This document shows, piece by piece, positions 24,976-35,740 of a stretch of DNA of 64,000 nucleotides (its first letter is position 1; the number at the start of each line of letters is the position of its first letter). The DNA lies in the NCBI GenBank assembly GCA_964017195.1, contig OZ024895.1, positions 32,113,375-32,177,374 on the forward strand. The letters are read 5' to 3'. The translations under genes were made by a program, and so were the position numbers. Below the pieces are notes generated by a model. That model was not told the origin of the DNA. It did not search any database and saw only the letters and a list, made by a program, of their open reading frames with translations. This stretch comes from Siderastrea radians (taxonomy: Eukaryota; Cnidaria; Anthozoa; Scleractinia; Rhizangiidae).

Positions 24976-25382
24976 GAATGTTTTCACAAGACATACATAA
25001 CATGAATGTTGAGAAAAATACTGGAAGGAAACCTTTCAAATGCAACACCTGCAAAAAGAGTTTTGATTGCCAGTCAAAGCTGAAACGTCACCTGATGATA
25101 CACAGTGGTGAGAAACCGTACATGTGTAGCCAATGTGACAAATGTTTTAGACAGTCGTCAGATCTGAAAAGACACATGACGATTCACAGTGGTGTGAGAC
25201 CATACAAGTGTAGTCAATGTGACAAATCGTTTAGACAGTCATCAGATCTGAAAATACACATGAGGATTCACAGTGGTGAGAGACCATACAAAAAAACCAA
25301 ACTCACCCCCTCTCCAGTAAATCAAGTGTTGTACCGCTCAAATTTCGGCGGGAAATCGTGCGCGGGTCGCATTCAGGTATAA
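24976..25382 (+). CDS. Zinc-finger gene A, first part
   Basis: Codes for three complete C2H2 fingers starting at MFSQD. From 25291 the frame runs into the inserted sequence and stops at 25380-25382, so the last 30 residues are not family sequence. Confidence 0.75.
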
Positions 25383-25976
25383 ACCTTGACTTACCAGAGA
25401 GGGGGTGAGTTTGGCATTTGGCGACATAGAAGTCACTCAAGTCGTCCCCCGGTGGAGCGAAATTTGGCGCTTTGTCCCAGGCTTGACCGTTAGTTTTGAC
25501 CCTCTTTTCCTTACAAGCCTGTGATGGCGGCGATTTCGAAAAGTTAGTTCGTTTTTAATGCAGGGCTGTACTTCGAGAGATAAACTAATTGACGATTGAA
25601 TCACATGAAAAGGTAGGAGATTTATCCTTTTTGAAATGTGTTGTGGTTTTAAAGCGCTGACTTTAGATTGAATCGATTTTTAGCGGGTATTTTGATCGGG
25701 ACCTTGAGTGTCGGTTGGCAATTTTGAATTCCCGTTTTCCTACCTTTAGCTGTCTTTAGTACGTGACATGCCGTCGCGTCGACCGTTAAGCAGAAAATCG
25801 CCCAAAACGGCCTCCGGAAGCTCGGAAAAGCGATAAAAACACAGCAAACACACAACAGGTAAGGTTTTTAAACTTTATTTCGATTTTAATGTATTTTCGG
25901 CGGAAAACCGCCGATCATTTGCGATCGAATTTCAGCTCCATACAAACTCTCATATTACGCTTTGGTTACCTGTGAT
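25291..25976. mobile_element. Insertion interrupting zinc-finger gene A
   Basis: About 685 bp replacing part of one finger. Its left 120 bp form a foldback: CCAAACTCACCCCCTCTCC at 25298-25316 and its inverse GAGAGGGGGTGAGTTTGG at 25399-25416. The rest is unrelated non-coding DNA. No clear target duplication is visible, and about 30 bp of finger coding are missing, so the event was an insertion with deletion or a gene conversion across two breakpoints. Confidence 0.6.
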
Positions 25977-26502
25977 GTCATCAGATCTGAAAAAGCACAT
26001 GAGAATTCACAGTGGTGAGAGACCATACAAGTGTACTCAATGTGACAAATGTTTTAGGCAGCTAAAACATTTGCAGCATCATTTGAGGATGCACACTGGC
26101 GAGAAGCCACATAAATGTACTCAGTGTAACAAACGTTTCCGCCAGTCAAAAGATTTGAAAACTCACCTGTGGGTGCACAGTGGTGAGAAACCATACACTC
26201 AATGTGACAAATGCTTCACTCAGAAGTCGGGTCTGCAATATCACAACAGAGCAAGTCATGATGATTTGCTCCACAAGTGCAACCTATGTGACAAATGCTT
26301 CAATGATGACAGCAGTCTGAAGAGGCATAATTGCAGCAAACGTTCTGCCATAGACAAAGAAAGATTCACCTGCTGGATGTGCCAAGAATATTGCCATACT
26401 TATTGTGGTATTCTATACCACATGTATAAACATATGACGAGACCAAGGTTTGTAAGTACTGGCAGTGATGAAGTTATGATTCTGGAAAATATTTGCCCTT
26501 AA
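25972..26502 (+). CDS. Zinc-finger gene A, second part
   Basis: Resumes within a finger (DLKKHMRIHSGERPYKCTQC) and runs to the natural stop. The C-terminal 70 residues closely match gene B at 41700-41944, including the non-canonical FTCWMCQEYCHTYCGILYH block, which is a family signature rather than a standard finger. Confidence 0.75.
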   Translation: MMSSDLKKHMRIHSGERPYKCTQCDKCFRQLKHLQHHLRMHTGEKPHKCTQCNKRFRQSKDLKTHLWVHSGEKPYTQCDKCFTQKSGLQYHNRASHDDLLHKCNLCDKCFNDDSSLKRHNCSKRSAIDKERFTCWMCQEYCHTYCGILYHMYKHMTRPRFVSTGSDEVMILENICP

Positions 26503-28488
26503 TAGGTCTTTGTCTCCGCATTTTAAAACAGGGGAAATGTTTCTGTGGAAAGTGTTGTTGAGGGTACGTGATGGACAACTGAATAATTGCAAAATAATTT
26601 CCTTCATCGTTAAATTGGAGATATTAATCCAACCGAAATCTCATACTAATAGGATTCAAAAGGATTCTGCTGTCTGTCCTTTCCTTCCTTTCTGTCACTT
26701 GATTACCCAGACGTTATTCTTGTGATTAAGAACGCAATGAAACTACATCTACGTTATTCATTTTTAAGGTTCTCTTACAATTTTGAAGGGATTGTCGAAT
26801 ATCCAAGACCCCTATCTATGGGGCAGTTAATAAAATATGGATTTGTATATGCATCTTAACTTCTACATTGTCAAAAATTCTGTATTTTATAGTATCCTTG
26901 TGTCAACTAAGAGAGTCTGGGAGAAATGGAGCTTTGAGCTTTAAACAAATCTAATTTATTATTACATATTTTTTTTGCATTATGCTAGAAACTCCAGGGT
27001 ACACCAGTTGCTGACAATGCCCTAATTATTTCTGCATCATGCATACCACTGTCTTAATTCAGAAAAAAAGGAAGACTGGTCGTCATGCATAACACTTATT
27101 AAATCATCGCAGAGGTTGTTTATTAAAGCACTTACAGTAGACTCTGGACTAGAACACCTTATAACTCCTGTAGATGGCTTTTGTATTATTGGGTACAATA
27201 GATGCCAAAGAATGACTCTTAGTTTGTTTGTGTGTTTTTTTTTTGGAAAGGTCACGTGACCCGATAAGTCACCATTTTGCAAGAACAAAACCAAAACTTT
27301 GGTTGGATATCACATGTTCTTAAATTGATCCTATTTACTGCAAAATGACAGCCACTGGTAGTGAACCCTGTTGCTTAGTCATGTTCGCAGACATTTGGGA
27401 TTCAACTGTCTGGTAAATGGCTGTTATTTACCACATTGGTTTAAGAATTACTGGTTGAATAATTTTGTTATTAAAGAGTGATTTAAAGTTCTATTAAGCC
27501 TCTCCTCTCTATTAAGCCCCCCTCTCTAATAACACCCCGTCTGAAAGTAATTTTTTTTTAAATAAGCCCCTCATCTCTAATAAGTCCCCACTTCTCCTCT
27601 ATTTTTATGAAGGCTAGAAAAAATACATAAAGTTGGCCGGTCTTTCTTGATGAGAATTAAGTTAACAGTGTTTGAGTTTTGTGCAAAAATTATTTGAAGA
27701 TTCTGAAGATTAAAAAAAAAACCTCCCCTCTCTATTAAGCCTTCGACTTTAATAAGTCCCCCGTTTATGAGGCCTGAAATTAAATAAACCTCCGGGGCTA
27801 AATAGAGCTTTAACGGTACTTTCCAAAAATCAGAATTTTTAGTGAATCTTTGATCATGCAAGGTGGCCTGCAGTCGTGAACTGTGGTGAGAGAGGGCGAG
27901 AATATTTGGAGTTTTTCAGAGTTGTGTTTACGTTGTGAGTTCGAGTAACATACGTTGGACAGTTTTCCTGGAGAGATTGTTTTCATAAAGTGTTTAGCAT
28001 ATTCTAAAATATATGAAATATATGAATATAACATTCTTTGTGAATATTAGCCTTCGAGAGCTGACGCCTTTTCCTGGCGTTGTTTTCACCCTTGGGTGAA
28101 AACAAAGCCAGGAAAAGGCGTCTGCTCTCGCAGGCTGTATGAATATAGCCAATTCATAAGGTATATAGCATAATGCATCTAAAATGTATCTAAAGTTATG
28201 ATACGGTAAAGTTTTGTAGTACTGCAGACTCCCATTGTCTTGAACAGCAGTTATCGCTTCTCTTGTACGTTATTCTGTTGTTTGTGTGGGCTGTCTCCAA
28301 ACTCACACCTTGCAATCACAAACAGAAACCTATTTGCCTTCAGTGGATACTGTAAGACAATTTTTAAATACGAGTTAGCCGTTTAATTTCATTAGAATAT
28401 TATTGTTATTTCATGTAATGTAGCTTGCTTTTTCGCCTCATAATTTTTGTAACATAGGATATGTGTTTTTATCGTATGAAATAAAGAC
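26503..28488. other. Downstream flank of zinc-finger gene A, no gene seen
   Basis: Matches parts of 41945-42760 (downstream of gene B) and 61130-62220 (downstream of gene C), for example AGGTCTTTGTCTC at 26504 and 41944 and TTGGATATCACATGTT at 27303 and 62055. No open frame with a recognisable product. Around 27490-27790 it is rich in CCTCTCTATTAAGCC-type repeats. Confidence 0.5.
28049..28136. repeat. Near-perfect 43-nt palindrome
   Basis: Arms 28049-28091 and 28094-28136 pair at about 40 of 43 positions, with only two bases between them. The core is GACGCCTTTTCCTGGC...GCCAGGAAAAGGCGTC. It could be a compact foldback element or extrude as a cruciform. Confidence 0.9.

Positions 28489-28489
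<1 letters not shown>

Positions 28490-28530
<41 letters not shown>
28490..28530 (+). repeat. (ATT)n microsatellite
   Basis: About 13 ATT triplets, directly followed by a SINE-like unit at 28531. Confidence 0.95.
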
Positions 28531-28775
28531 GCGGTGGAGATGTGCTGCTGTTGTGGTTAGCGCGTCGGACGTTTTTCATCGGAAGATCTGAGTGTTTGTG
28601 GTGCGATGCTAGGTTCGTCTGTGTATTGGATAGTTGTTTTCTTAGGCAAGAAACCTTTTCTCCTCATTTTCTAACACTGGACAGGTGTATAAATGGGGAC
28701 ATGTCCCGGCCAAAAAAATGGCATGGAAATGCTGTGATGGACTAGCATCCCATCCAAGGGAAGAAGTTGTTGTTC
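28531..28775 (+). mobile_element. SINE-like repeat with tRNA-type A box
   Basis: Begins near GTTGTGGTTAGCGCGTCGGAC, an A-box-like tRNA start. It contains AGGTGTATAAATGGGGACATG and GTGATGGACTAGCATCCCATC. The same body is present at 43615-43740 and, inverted, at 61640-61805; a short end fragment lies at 40462-40490. Confidence 0.65.
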
Positions 28776-29259
28776 ACGATACAGAGATGACTTTAGGCTC
28801 CAGCCATGCGACGGTGCCTTGCTTTTCGTTAACTGTAAAAAGGTGCTTTACTGCTACAATTTTGCCAGAAATAATGTTATCTTTAAAATAAGATGTACTT
28901 CCCTCGGCTTTCAAAATGGAATGATAATTTTGTGATTGCGCCTGAGTTTTCAGGATAGCGGGAGTCGAGTGTCTACATGAATATTTGTTACTTGTTATGT
29001 TGAACTTGAAATATCACGGTCAGTGATTTTGCATTTTTGTCGAGTTGTAATGCTGTGTGACCTTCTTCACCAATTGTTTCATGTTAAATATCACCCTTGT
29101 ATGAGTTAAATAAGACTAACCGTTTCGTTAATAAAGCAGTTAACTGTGATCATGACATTGCTGTTTCGTGTAAAAATGTTGCGTTTATATAATATTTGAA
29201 ATATCTCCCTTAACCTCAGGCGATGGAGAACTGAATCGAGCGCAGTGGCAATAGGAAAA

Positions 29260-31030
29260 TCGGGCTCCTTGAGGGTTCTTACAGGAATTTGTAATTTTCC
29301 TGCAGAGCTTTGACATAAAACTGCCAGATACCCTGAGAGCTGTTACTCTGTTTCCAACCTTTTTTTTCCGGGGGGGGGGTTAGTGACGCGAGCGTAACTC
29401 CTGCCTTCGTTTGTTCGCGGATCGTTTTAGAAGATAGAGCTTAGTGTTATTAACCGAAGGTTACAAATAGAAAAAAGCGTTGTTAAATTTCCGGGCCAAC
29501 TCAGGATTGGGGTCAACTTTTAATTCATTCTTATAGGCAGACGATAGGGATTCCTGTAAACCCCTTTTACCCTGCATTTTGACTTTGGTTTCTTTCAAAC
29601 TGTCGCTTGAATTTGCTTTCAAAACTCTCTTCAATAAGAGAAATGGGAACCGTGGTTAAATTTGCCGGGCCCCAGTCTCCATGAACAGAAAAAAAAATTG
29701 AGAACCTAAAAGTTTTCGATTTGTCTGGCGTTCTTGTTTTAAAACAGACACCCTGTTACTTGCAAACTTTAACAATTGGAAACGGAGATTTCGAAAGAAA
29801 CTTTTGAAATTTTTTAAAGCCAAGATATATCTTTTACGTGTGAACGGCGAAAACAGGCAATAACGATCATTAATTTATATGGCCTCGCGGCCTTCCGTCC
29901 ACAAGCAAGCTGTAAAACCCAAAACGAAGATTTCTAAGAAGCCATTTCGACTGAAGTAGAGTATTTGGTCGTTTTTCCTGCGTGGAGAGCGAAAGCGAAT
30001 GAACGTAAACTTGTGGATAGGAAACTAAATGAAAATTGAAATAAAAAGGAACAAAAACGGTGCATACCTGTGGACTAACTTTTCAAGATTTGATGGAAAT
30101 CTAGCCAATCACTGATTAGGATAGTTGTCTGTCTCAAGATTCCACTGATTCACAGCGTATCAAGGCCCAGAGGATAACGGATTGTTTTAACTAACGAGGT
30201 GAGCATGACCATAGCGTAACAGCTCTTCCCGTGAAAACGACATCGACTGATACAAGCATAAGCATGAACATAAAAGGAATAAACAAAGAGGTTCATTGCA
30301 TCCTTTTTTCAATAAATAAAAGTTACTACAAATAATGCACAGCAAAAAAGAAATTTTTAATCCTTCGCTACTTGCTTTGCTTGTGTCGAGACCGTTTTTA
30401 TGATGTTGACATGAGCAATGAATTGCATGCGCCTGTCTTTGAAGTTGAAAGTACGATTTCAATTGAATAAAGACAATACAGAAAACTTGGCACCGAGCTA
30501 GCGTGCGCGTAGTCCTTACTTTCCTTCAGGGACAGAAGCGCGTGGCAAAACCTGAATTTTTTTAAGGACATGTTTACGGAGAGTGGGAAAATCCTAGTGC
30601 TAGGGTTGCCATGACAGGAGGGTTACCATGGTTACCACAGTTGTCTACCATTTTGCAGGGGGAACCGGTTGGTGTATGGTTAGTGTAAACTGTACGCAAA
30701 AGCTCTTGAATGGCAAGTTCCGTTCGAGGTTGGCGTGTACCATATGCGCAGTTGAGTCTACTAATTACAGAAAGTCTGAAACTAGTTTGACTATTGCCAC
30801 AGGGTCTGGAACTGGTGGAAAAAACTTTTCCGCTCGGATATTCAGGTTGGCAATTTTGGAGTACCTCTCAAACGTTCCGTTTATTCTGGAGATTTTCCAG
30901 TCGGACAAGCCAAACTGGCGTTAACATTTACAGTCTAACAGAAAATTGCGGATTTTTGTTTGTATTGATAAACACTCAGGGTCTCCTTATAATCCAAGAA
31001 ATTACCTGAATCACGGATTGTTCCCAGAGT
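29260..31030. repeat. Second copy of the host foldback repeat; holds the uninterrupted Maverick site
   Basis: Follows 1-2550 and then 19411-19560 in order. At about 30780-30830 the sequence reads ACTAGTTTGACTATTGCCAC followed by AGGGTCTGGAACTGG with no element, the counterpart of the two Maverick flanks. It also lacks the LINE fragment present at 2085-2480. No gene seen. Confidence 0.85.
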
Positions 31031-31133
31031 CTTTTATTTTAGATAACAAGACATTTGGTCTGTTGGTCATGACGAGCTAAATTAAAGGAAACGACTGTTT
31101 TCCAAGTCTCCCTTCTTCATCTAGTTCTTACTT

Positions 31134-32190
31134 CGCGACGAGACTATTTTTTTCTGTAAGGTTGCCGGAGGTGTGGTGCAGTAATCGCGGCTTCCCCAGT
31201 CTAGCACTCAGGCGTTCTCTTCTCGCTCACTCGACTTGGCGCGAAATTTTGTAACGTCACTGAATGGCAGGAGAAACTATGGGAACTAGGCTGCGGCTCC
31301 CCTATACTGGGGAGTTTAAGCAACTACGAAGCACTACGAAGAACTACGAAGAACTACGAAGAGTTTAAGCGAATACGAAGAGGACAGCAACGACGAGAAC
31401 GTCAAAAAACAATAGGCTTTGCTGAGCAAAACAATGACGCGGCACGTGAATTTGTACATCTTAGTACATGTCGCTGCCGTCCTCTGCAAAACAACAACGT
31501 GTAATGATCAGTCTAAAGGTTTTTTTGAAGAACGGGGACACACGACGGTGACTTCCTCTTTCTCTTGGAATAATCATGCAGTAGAATAAAAGAACCGAAA
31601 TACAAAATTCAAATGAAGTTTTTCTTTGCGTTGCCGTCGTCGTTGCATAAAGTCCCTAATTTCTGGTGTAGGTGTTCGCGACGAGACTATTTTTTTCTGT
31701 AAGGTTGCCGGAGGTGTGGTGCAGGAATTGTGGCTTCCCCAGTCTAGTACTCAGGCGTTCTCTTCTCGCTCACTCGACTTGGCGCGAAATTTTGTAACGT
31801 CACTGAATGGCAGGAGAAACTATGGGAACTAGGCTGCGGCTCCCCTATACTGGGGAGTTTAAGCAACTACGAAGCACTACGAAGAACTACGAAGAACTGC
31901 GAAGAGTTTAAGCGAATACGAAGAGGACAGCAACGACGAGAACGTCAAAAAACAATAGGCTTTGCTGAGCAAAACAATGACGCGGCACGTGAATTTGTAC
32001 ATCTTAGTACATGTCGCTGCCGTCCTCTGCAAAACAACAACGTGTAATGACCAGTCTTAAGGTTTTTTGGAGAACGGGAACACACGATGGTGACTTCCTC
32101 TTTCTCTTGGAATAATCATGCAGTAGAATAAAAGAACCGAAATACAAAATTCAAATGACGTTTTCCTTTGCGTTGCCGTCGTCGTTGCAT
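31134..32190 (+). repeat. 543-bp tandem duplication
   Basis: 31134-31676 is repeated from 31677 with only scattered differences; the second copy ends at about 32190 within GTCGTTGCATAAAG. Each copy contains the short array ACTACGAAGA repeated four or five times. Non-coding. Confidence 0.95.
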
Positions 32191-32471
32191 AAAGAGGGGG
32201 AGGGACAGGAGGGTTAATCTTCCTCCTCCCTACTTTTTCAGCCAATTTCTCCCTCCTCCCTACTTTTCGGGGCAATTTCTCCCTCCTCCCTAAACTTTCG
32301 CCTCCCAGCAGCCGTTAAGTGTACCTTGCTTAACGGGAATAAGCTCCGGGGCAAGAAATAGACGAATTGTACTTATTTAAGAAGGAATATTACGGTATTG
32401 TAGGCCTAATAAGTTGTGAAATTCACTTGCTTTGCCCACGTTTGATAACTGGTTTGCATCCCTGAACATTA

Positions 32472-32705
32472 TAGTACAACGCCAAATTTCGGCGTGCTCC
32501 CATTGGTCGAAATTGAACACGTGACGAGATAGTGTCTCTCCTCAGCGGGCGCCCATCAGCATTTATAGTACAACGCTAAATTTTGGCGTGCTCCCATTGG
32601 TCCAAATCGATCACGTGATGCGATAGTGTCTCTCCTCAGCGGGCGCCTTTCAGCGAATAGTGCCCGTCTGGGCAATTTTCGCTCAAAATTTAGTGTTGTA
32701 CATTA
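32472..32705. mobile_element. MITE with TAGTACAACGC termini, partly duplicated
   Basis: Starts TAGTACAACGCCAAATTTCG and ends in the inverse CAAAATTTAGTGTTGTACA. The left 100 bp occur twice (32472-32568 and 32569-32660), each with CTCCCATTGGTC and GTGTCTCTCCTCAGCGGGCG. Another copy is at 47392-47530. Confidence 0.8.
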
Positions 32706-32937
32706 AAAACAATAGAGTTCTTCTGTCTCAGGCCCTATGTGTGATAGGATCCCTCGGAAATTTGATGTTCAAACTTCATATAAGCGCTCAAACTACGTTC
32801 TCGGGCTAATATTTGTTGTGAACATCGAATCTCCTCGACGTCCAAGTGACCAAATGTGGAAGGCTCAAAAGCTAATCAAAAGCCAGCTTTTTACTTATTA
32901 AAAGTAGTGAAGTCTAGCCAGTGTTTTTACAAATCTG

Positions 32938-34620
32938 TTGGAGCGCAAGCATCCAGGTAAATTGCAGCAGGCTACTTTTTTCTACAATATTAGGCGCCAG
33001 CTTATGAGGGATTTCGGGCAGGTAACAAGACGTATGCACCTGCAGTGTATATTTCACGGGGGAAATAGCAATCCCCACCCTTTCCACGTCAAATCGGGCT
33101 GGATACCACCTATCCAGCCATCAGTGACGTTAGAAAGTTATTTAGAAGAGGTTAAGATCAGCCTTGCGAATGTTCAAGTGCGCAGACCAAAAGATAATCT
33201 GCCACACAGAGAGCGACGCGCGCTAAAAGATTTAACACGTAAAGAAAACATCGTACTCAAAAAAGCAGCTAAGGGAACCGTAACCGTCATAGTGAACAGA
33301 CAAGATAGAATTAAGGAGGTCCAGAGTCTACTTGACGACAGAAATAACTACCGGCCCCTAGTTGAGCCACATCCCAAAAACGTTCAACAGCTAGAAAAAT
33401 CCCTCAGTCAAGAGGGACACATTGACACAATGACGGAAACGTGGCTTTCCCTCACATCTAATCCGCCGAGAACTCTAGTTTTACACACTCACAAAGATTC
33501 ACAAACCGACTCTAGTTGGTAGACCTATCATATCAAAGTGTGATGGCTCAACAGATTTCATTTCATCATTCGTTGATAGACTCGTTCAGCCTATAGCACG
33601 ATCACAAAACTTGTATCACAAAGATACAACAGACTTAATAAATTCTGTGGAAAAGACAAAAGTGCCTGGCAACGTTATCCTAGTCTCAATGGACGTCACT
33701 AGCCTCTACACAAATATACCACAAGAAGAGGAGATCAGTAAAAACGGTATGCCAAGCATACCAACATTTTTAGGATAACAAGCCCCCCATTCCAGTCGGA
33801 TACCTCAGAGAAATGCTTAGTCTTATTCCTAAGGAAAACTCTTTCCAATTCAATGGAAAAGATTACTTACAAACCCATGGTACTGCTATGGGAACGAAAA
33901 TGGCCGTAGCTTTGCTAACAGTTTAATGGCCAACATTGAGAACGAAATCCTTAGACAGAGTACCTATAAGCCGCAATGACGTGTTTTCACTGTGGGAAAT
34001 AACAAAAGGTGAAGTAGAATTGACTTTATTGAGCAGGCAAATAAGTTTCATCCCACTATCAAATTTACGGCTGAAATCTAAGCGGAGGAATCACATTCCT
34101 TGACAAGAACGTGCACAAAGGGCAGAGGTGTTAGAAAGAATCACTGCTGGACGTGTGAACTCATTACAAACTTTCGGAGACTTTTCTGTACACAAACGTT
34201 TATTTGTGCCACCTACCACGTGTCACAAAAGGTTTTATCAAAGGGGAAGCACCCAGGCTTCTTAGAACAAACCCCTCTAAAACTACGTTTGAGGCGAACG
34301 TAAAGGACTACTTATGTCTCACTTGATATCTAGAGGATGTCCAGTTAGCCTGGTTAAAGCAGCTTGGCGACTGAGATCAATTCAGTGACAGGCACTCTGT
34401 TCTAACGTAGAAAATCAAACCGCACGAAAGAAAATATTGCCTTTTGTAACACAATACTGCCCAGCACTACCTGGTCTCAAAAACATACTAAGAGAGAACT
34501 GACACCTTATACAAAACCATCCAAGATCAAAGGAAATTTTCAAGGAGCCTCCTCTTATCGTACAGAAGAGGGAAATCTCTCAAAAACATTCTAGTTAGAG
34601 CTAAGCTATAAAGGCTTAGA
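32938..34620 (+). pseudogene. Degraded Penelope-like retroelement, reverse transcriptase part
   Basis: The first part (32938-33522) is open and includes NLPHRERRALKDLTRKENIV then KKAAKGTVTVIVNRQDRI, the usual PLE block before the RT fingers. Beyond it the reading is broken, but VSMDVTSLYTNIPQEE is visible in translation at about 33690-33735, and ILPFVTQYCPALPGLKNIL with FKEPPLIVQKRGKSLKNILV at about 34435-34610 mark the region before the GIY-YIG endonuclease. I see no intact endonuclease. A 5'-truncated, decayed copy. Confidence 0.75.
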
Positions 34621-34809
34621 AAATACCACGTAAGTTTGACCAAGGGAGTCCCAAAGGACCTAAGGGCATCTTCGTCGACGTCAAATTCCCAGCTAATTCC
34701 CCGTGCCCCACCCCTTGTCAGCACGCAAGTTAAAATTCCATAAAATCACCCCCTCATCCATCTCTCCCTACTCCCAACATTTTATTTTCTCCCTCCTTCC
34801 TACATTTTC

Positions 34810-35085
34810 GCCCCGATTTCTCCCTCCTCCCTACTTTTTTTGGCCATTTCTCCCTCCTCCCTACTTTTTTTGGCCATTTCTCCCTCCTCCTTACTTTTTT
34901 TGGCCATTTCTCCCTCCTCCCTACTTTTTTTGGCCATTTCTCCCTCCTCCCTACCTTTTTTGGCCATTTCTCCCTCCTCCCTACATTTTTTGGCCATTTC
35001 TCCCTCCTCCTTACTTTTTTTGGCCATTTCTCCCTCCTCCCTACTTTTATTGGCCATTTCTCCCTCCTCCCTATTCCGTTCCTCC
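34810..35085 (+). repeat. 30-bp minisatellite
   Basis: About nine units of CTACTTTTTTTGGCCATTTC followed by TCCCTCCTCC. Both strands are open across it and give repetitive Pro/Ser/Phe or Lys/Glu-rich translations, which are by-products of the repeat. A partly related stretch is at 32218-32295. Confidence 0.95.
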
Positions 35086-35094
35086 CCCCTCCTT

Positions 35095-35740
35095 TAAGTC
35101 CCTAATTTCTGGTGTAGGTGTTATCGTTAGCGAGGAGAATCGTTTTGGACAGTTTTGCATTTCCACGATCATGCTGTGCAATGCGCATGTTCTGTCGTTA
35201 AGTAACAGGATTTTTCTTCTCTAATATGAGTTGTAGCGAATAACAAATCGAGCGCCAGCTGACGAAAGGGTCAGTGAGACGTAGCGCAGAACTCCGTCTG
35301 GTACCTTCGGTGAAATTCCACCTCCTTATCTTATATAGGGTATAAACATCATTGACTGGTAAACTTTATTTTGAAAAAAGGGTTGGTTATTAAAATAGGT
35401 CAAGATAATTCACACGTTTTAAATTTAGCGCGGATAGCGGTTGGGGTGTTTAGCTGCACGCTACCCTGCACACTACCCTACCACCTCCTCCGGGGTAGGG
35501 TAGGGATCACACAACTCAATCATGAAAGTCACGTGATCGAGTTCTGCGGTGTCCATGTGTTTCTGTGGTCAAAGAAGAAGGGTGGAAGTTTCTGTTTTCA
35601 TTTGTGCTGCCTTTCTGCGTTCAAGGTACGTAATAGAGCCACTAATACCTTAAGATAGTAAATCTCACGACACAAGAAGGGTTTGAATTTCAATCGGAGT
35701 GTTTTCTGTTTTGCGATCGCGTTTGGAGAGGGTTTGGCTT
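35095..35740 (+). repeat. Dispersed repeat, copy related to 760-1330 and 47115-47985
   Basis: Shares GTTTTGCATTTCCACGATCATG, CCACCTCCTTATCTTATATA and the end GTTTGAATTTCAAT...GCGATCGCGTTT with the other two copies. Non-coding. Confidence 0.8.

Larger units (their letters stand above)
24976..26502 (+). pseudogene. C2H2 zinc-finger gene A, last exon split by an insertion
   Basis: A poly-C2H2 DNA-binding protein. The exon begins after a good splice acceptor (CTGTTTCCTTCAG at 24963-24975); the open frame upstream of it is intronic. The first part has three fingers (FKCNTC..., YMCSQC..., YKCSQC...) with HSGEKPY/HSGVRPY linkers and stops inside a fourth at about 25290. After 0.7 kb of unrelated sequence the array resumes at 25977 with HMRIHSGERPYKC, three or four more fingers, and the family C-terminus (HKCNLCDKCFNDD, RHNCSKRS, FTCWMCQEYC, DEVMILENICP). 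The second part also contains a finger that has lost its first cysteine (GEKPYTQCDKC). Likely nuclear, likely no longer functional as one protein. Confidence 0.8.
21290..29200. repeat. Segmental duplication copy A (zinc-finger locus A)
   Basis: Blocks in this interval recur in order at 53585-62200. Examples: 21305-21480 with 53585-53770 (TTCGTAAACCTAGGTTT), 21640-21715 with 53970-54055 (AACCCATATCACATTAGATT), 22100-22320 with 54095-54310 (GTGCACTTCAGGCTTTT), 23235-23440 with 56585-56765 (CTTATTCTGTTGAAAT), and the zinc-finger exon. The copies differ by MITE insertions and substitutions. Confidence 0.8.

Noticed and set aside
26600..28480. Possible further exons downstream of zinc-finger gene A
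   Set aside because: The gene's natural stop is present at 26500-26502 and the flank is non-coding in all three copies.
34703..35224. Open frames on both strands giving Pro/Phe-rich or Lys/Glu-rich repetitive proteins
   Set aside because: They are translations of a 30-bp minisatellite, whose unit length is a multiple of three. No start context or flanking coding signal.
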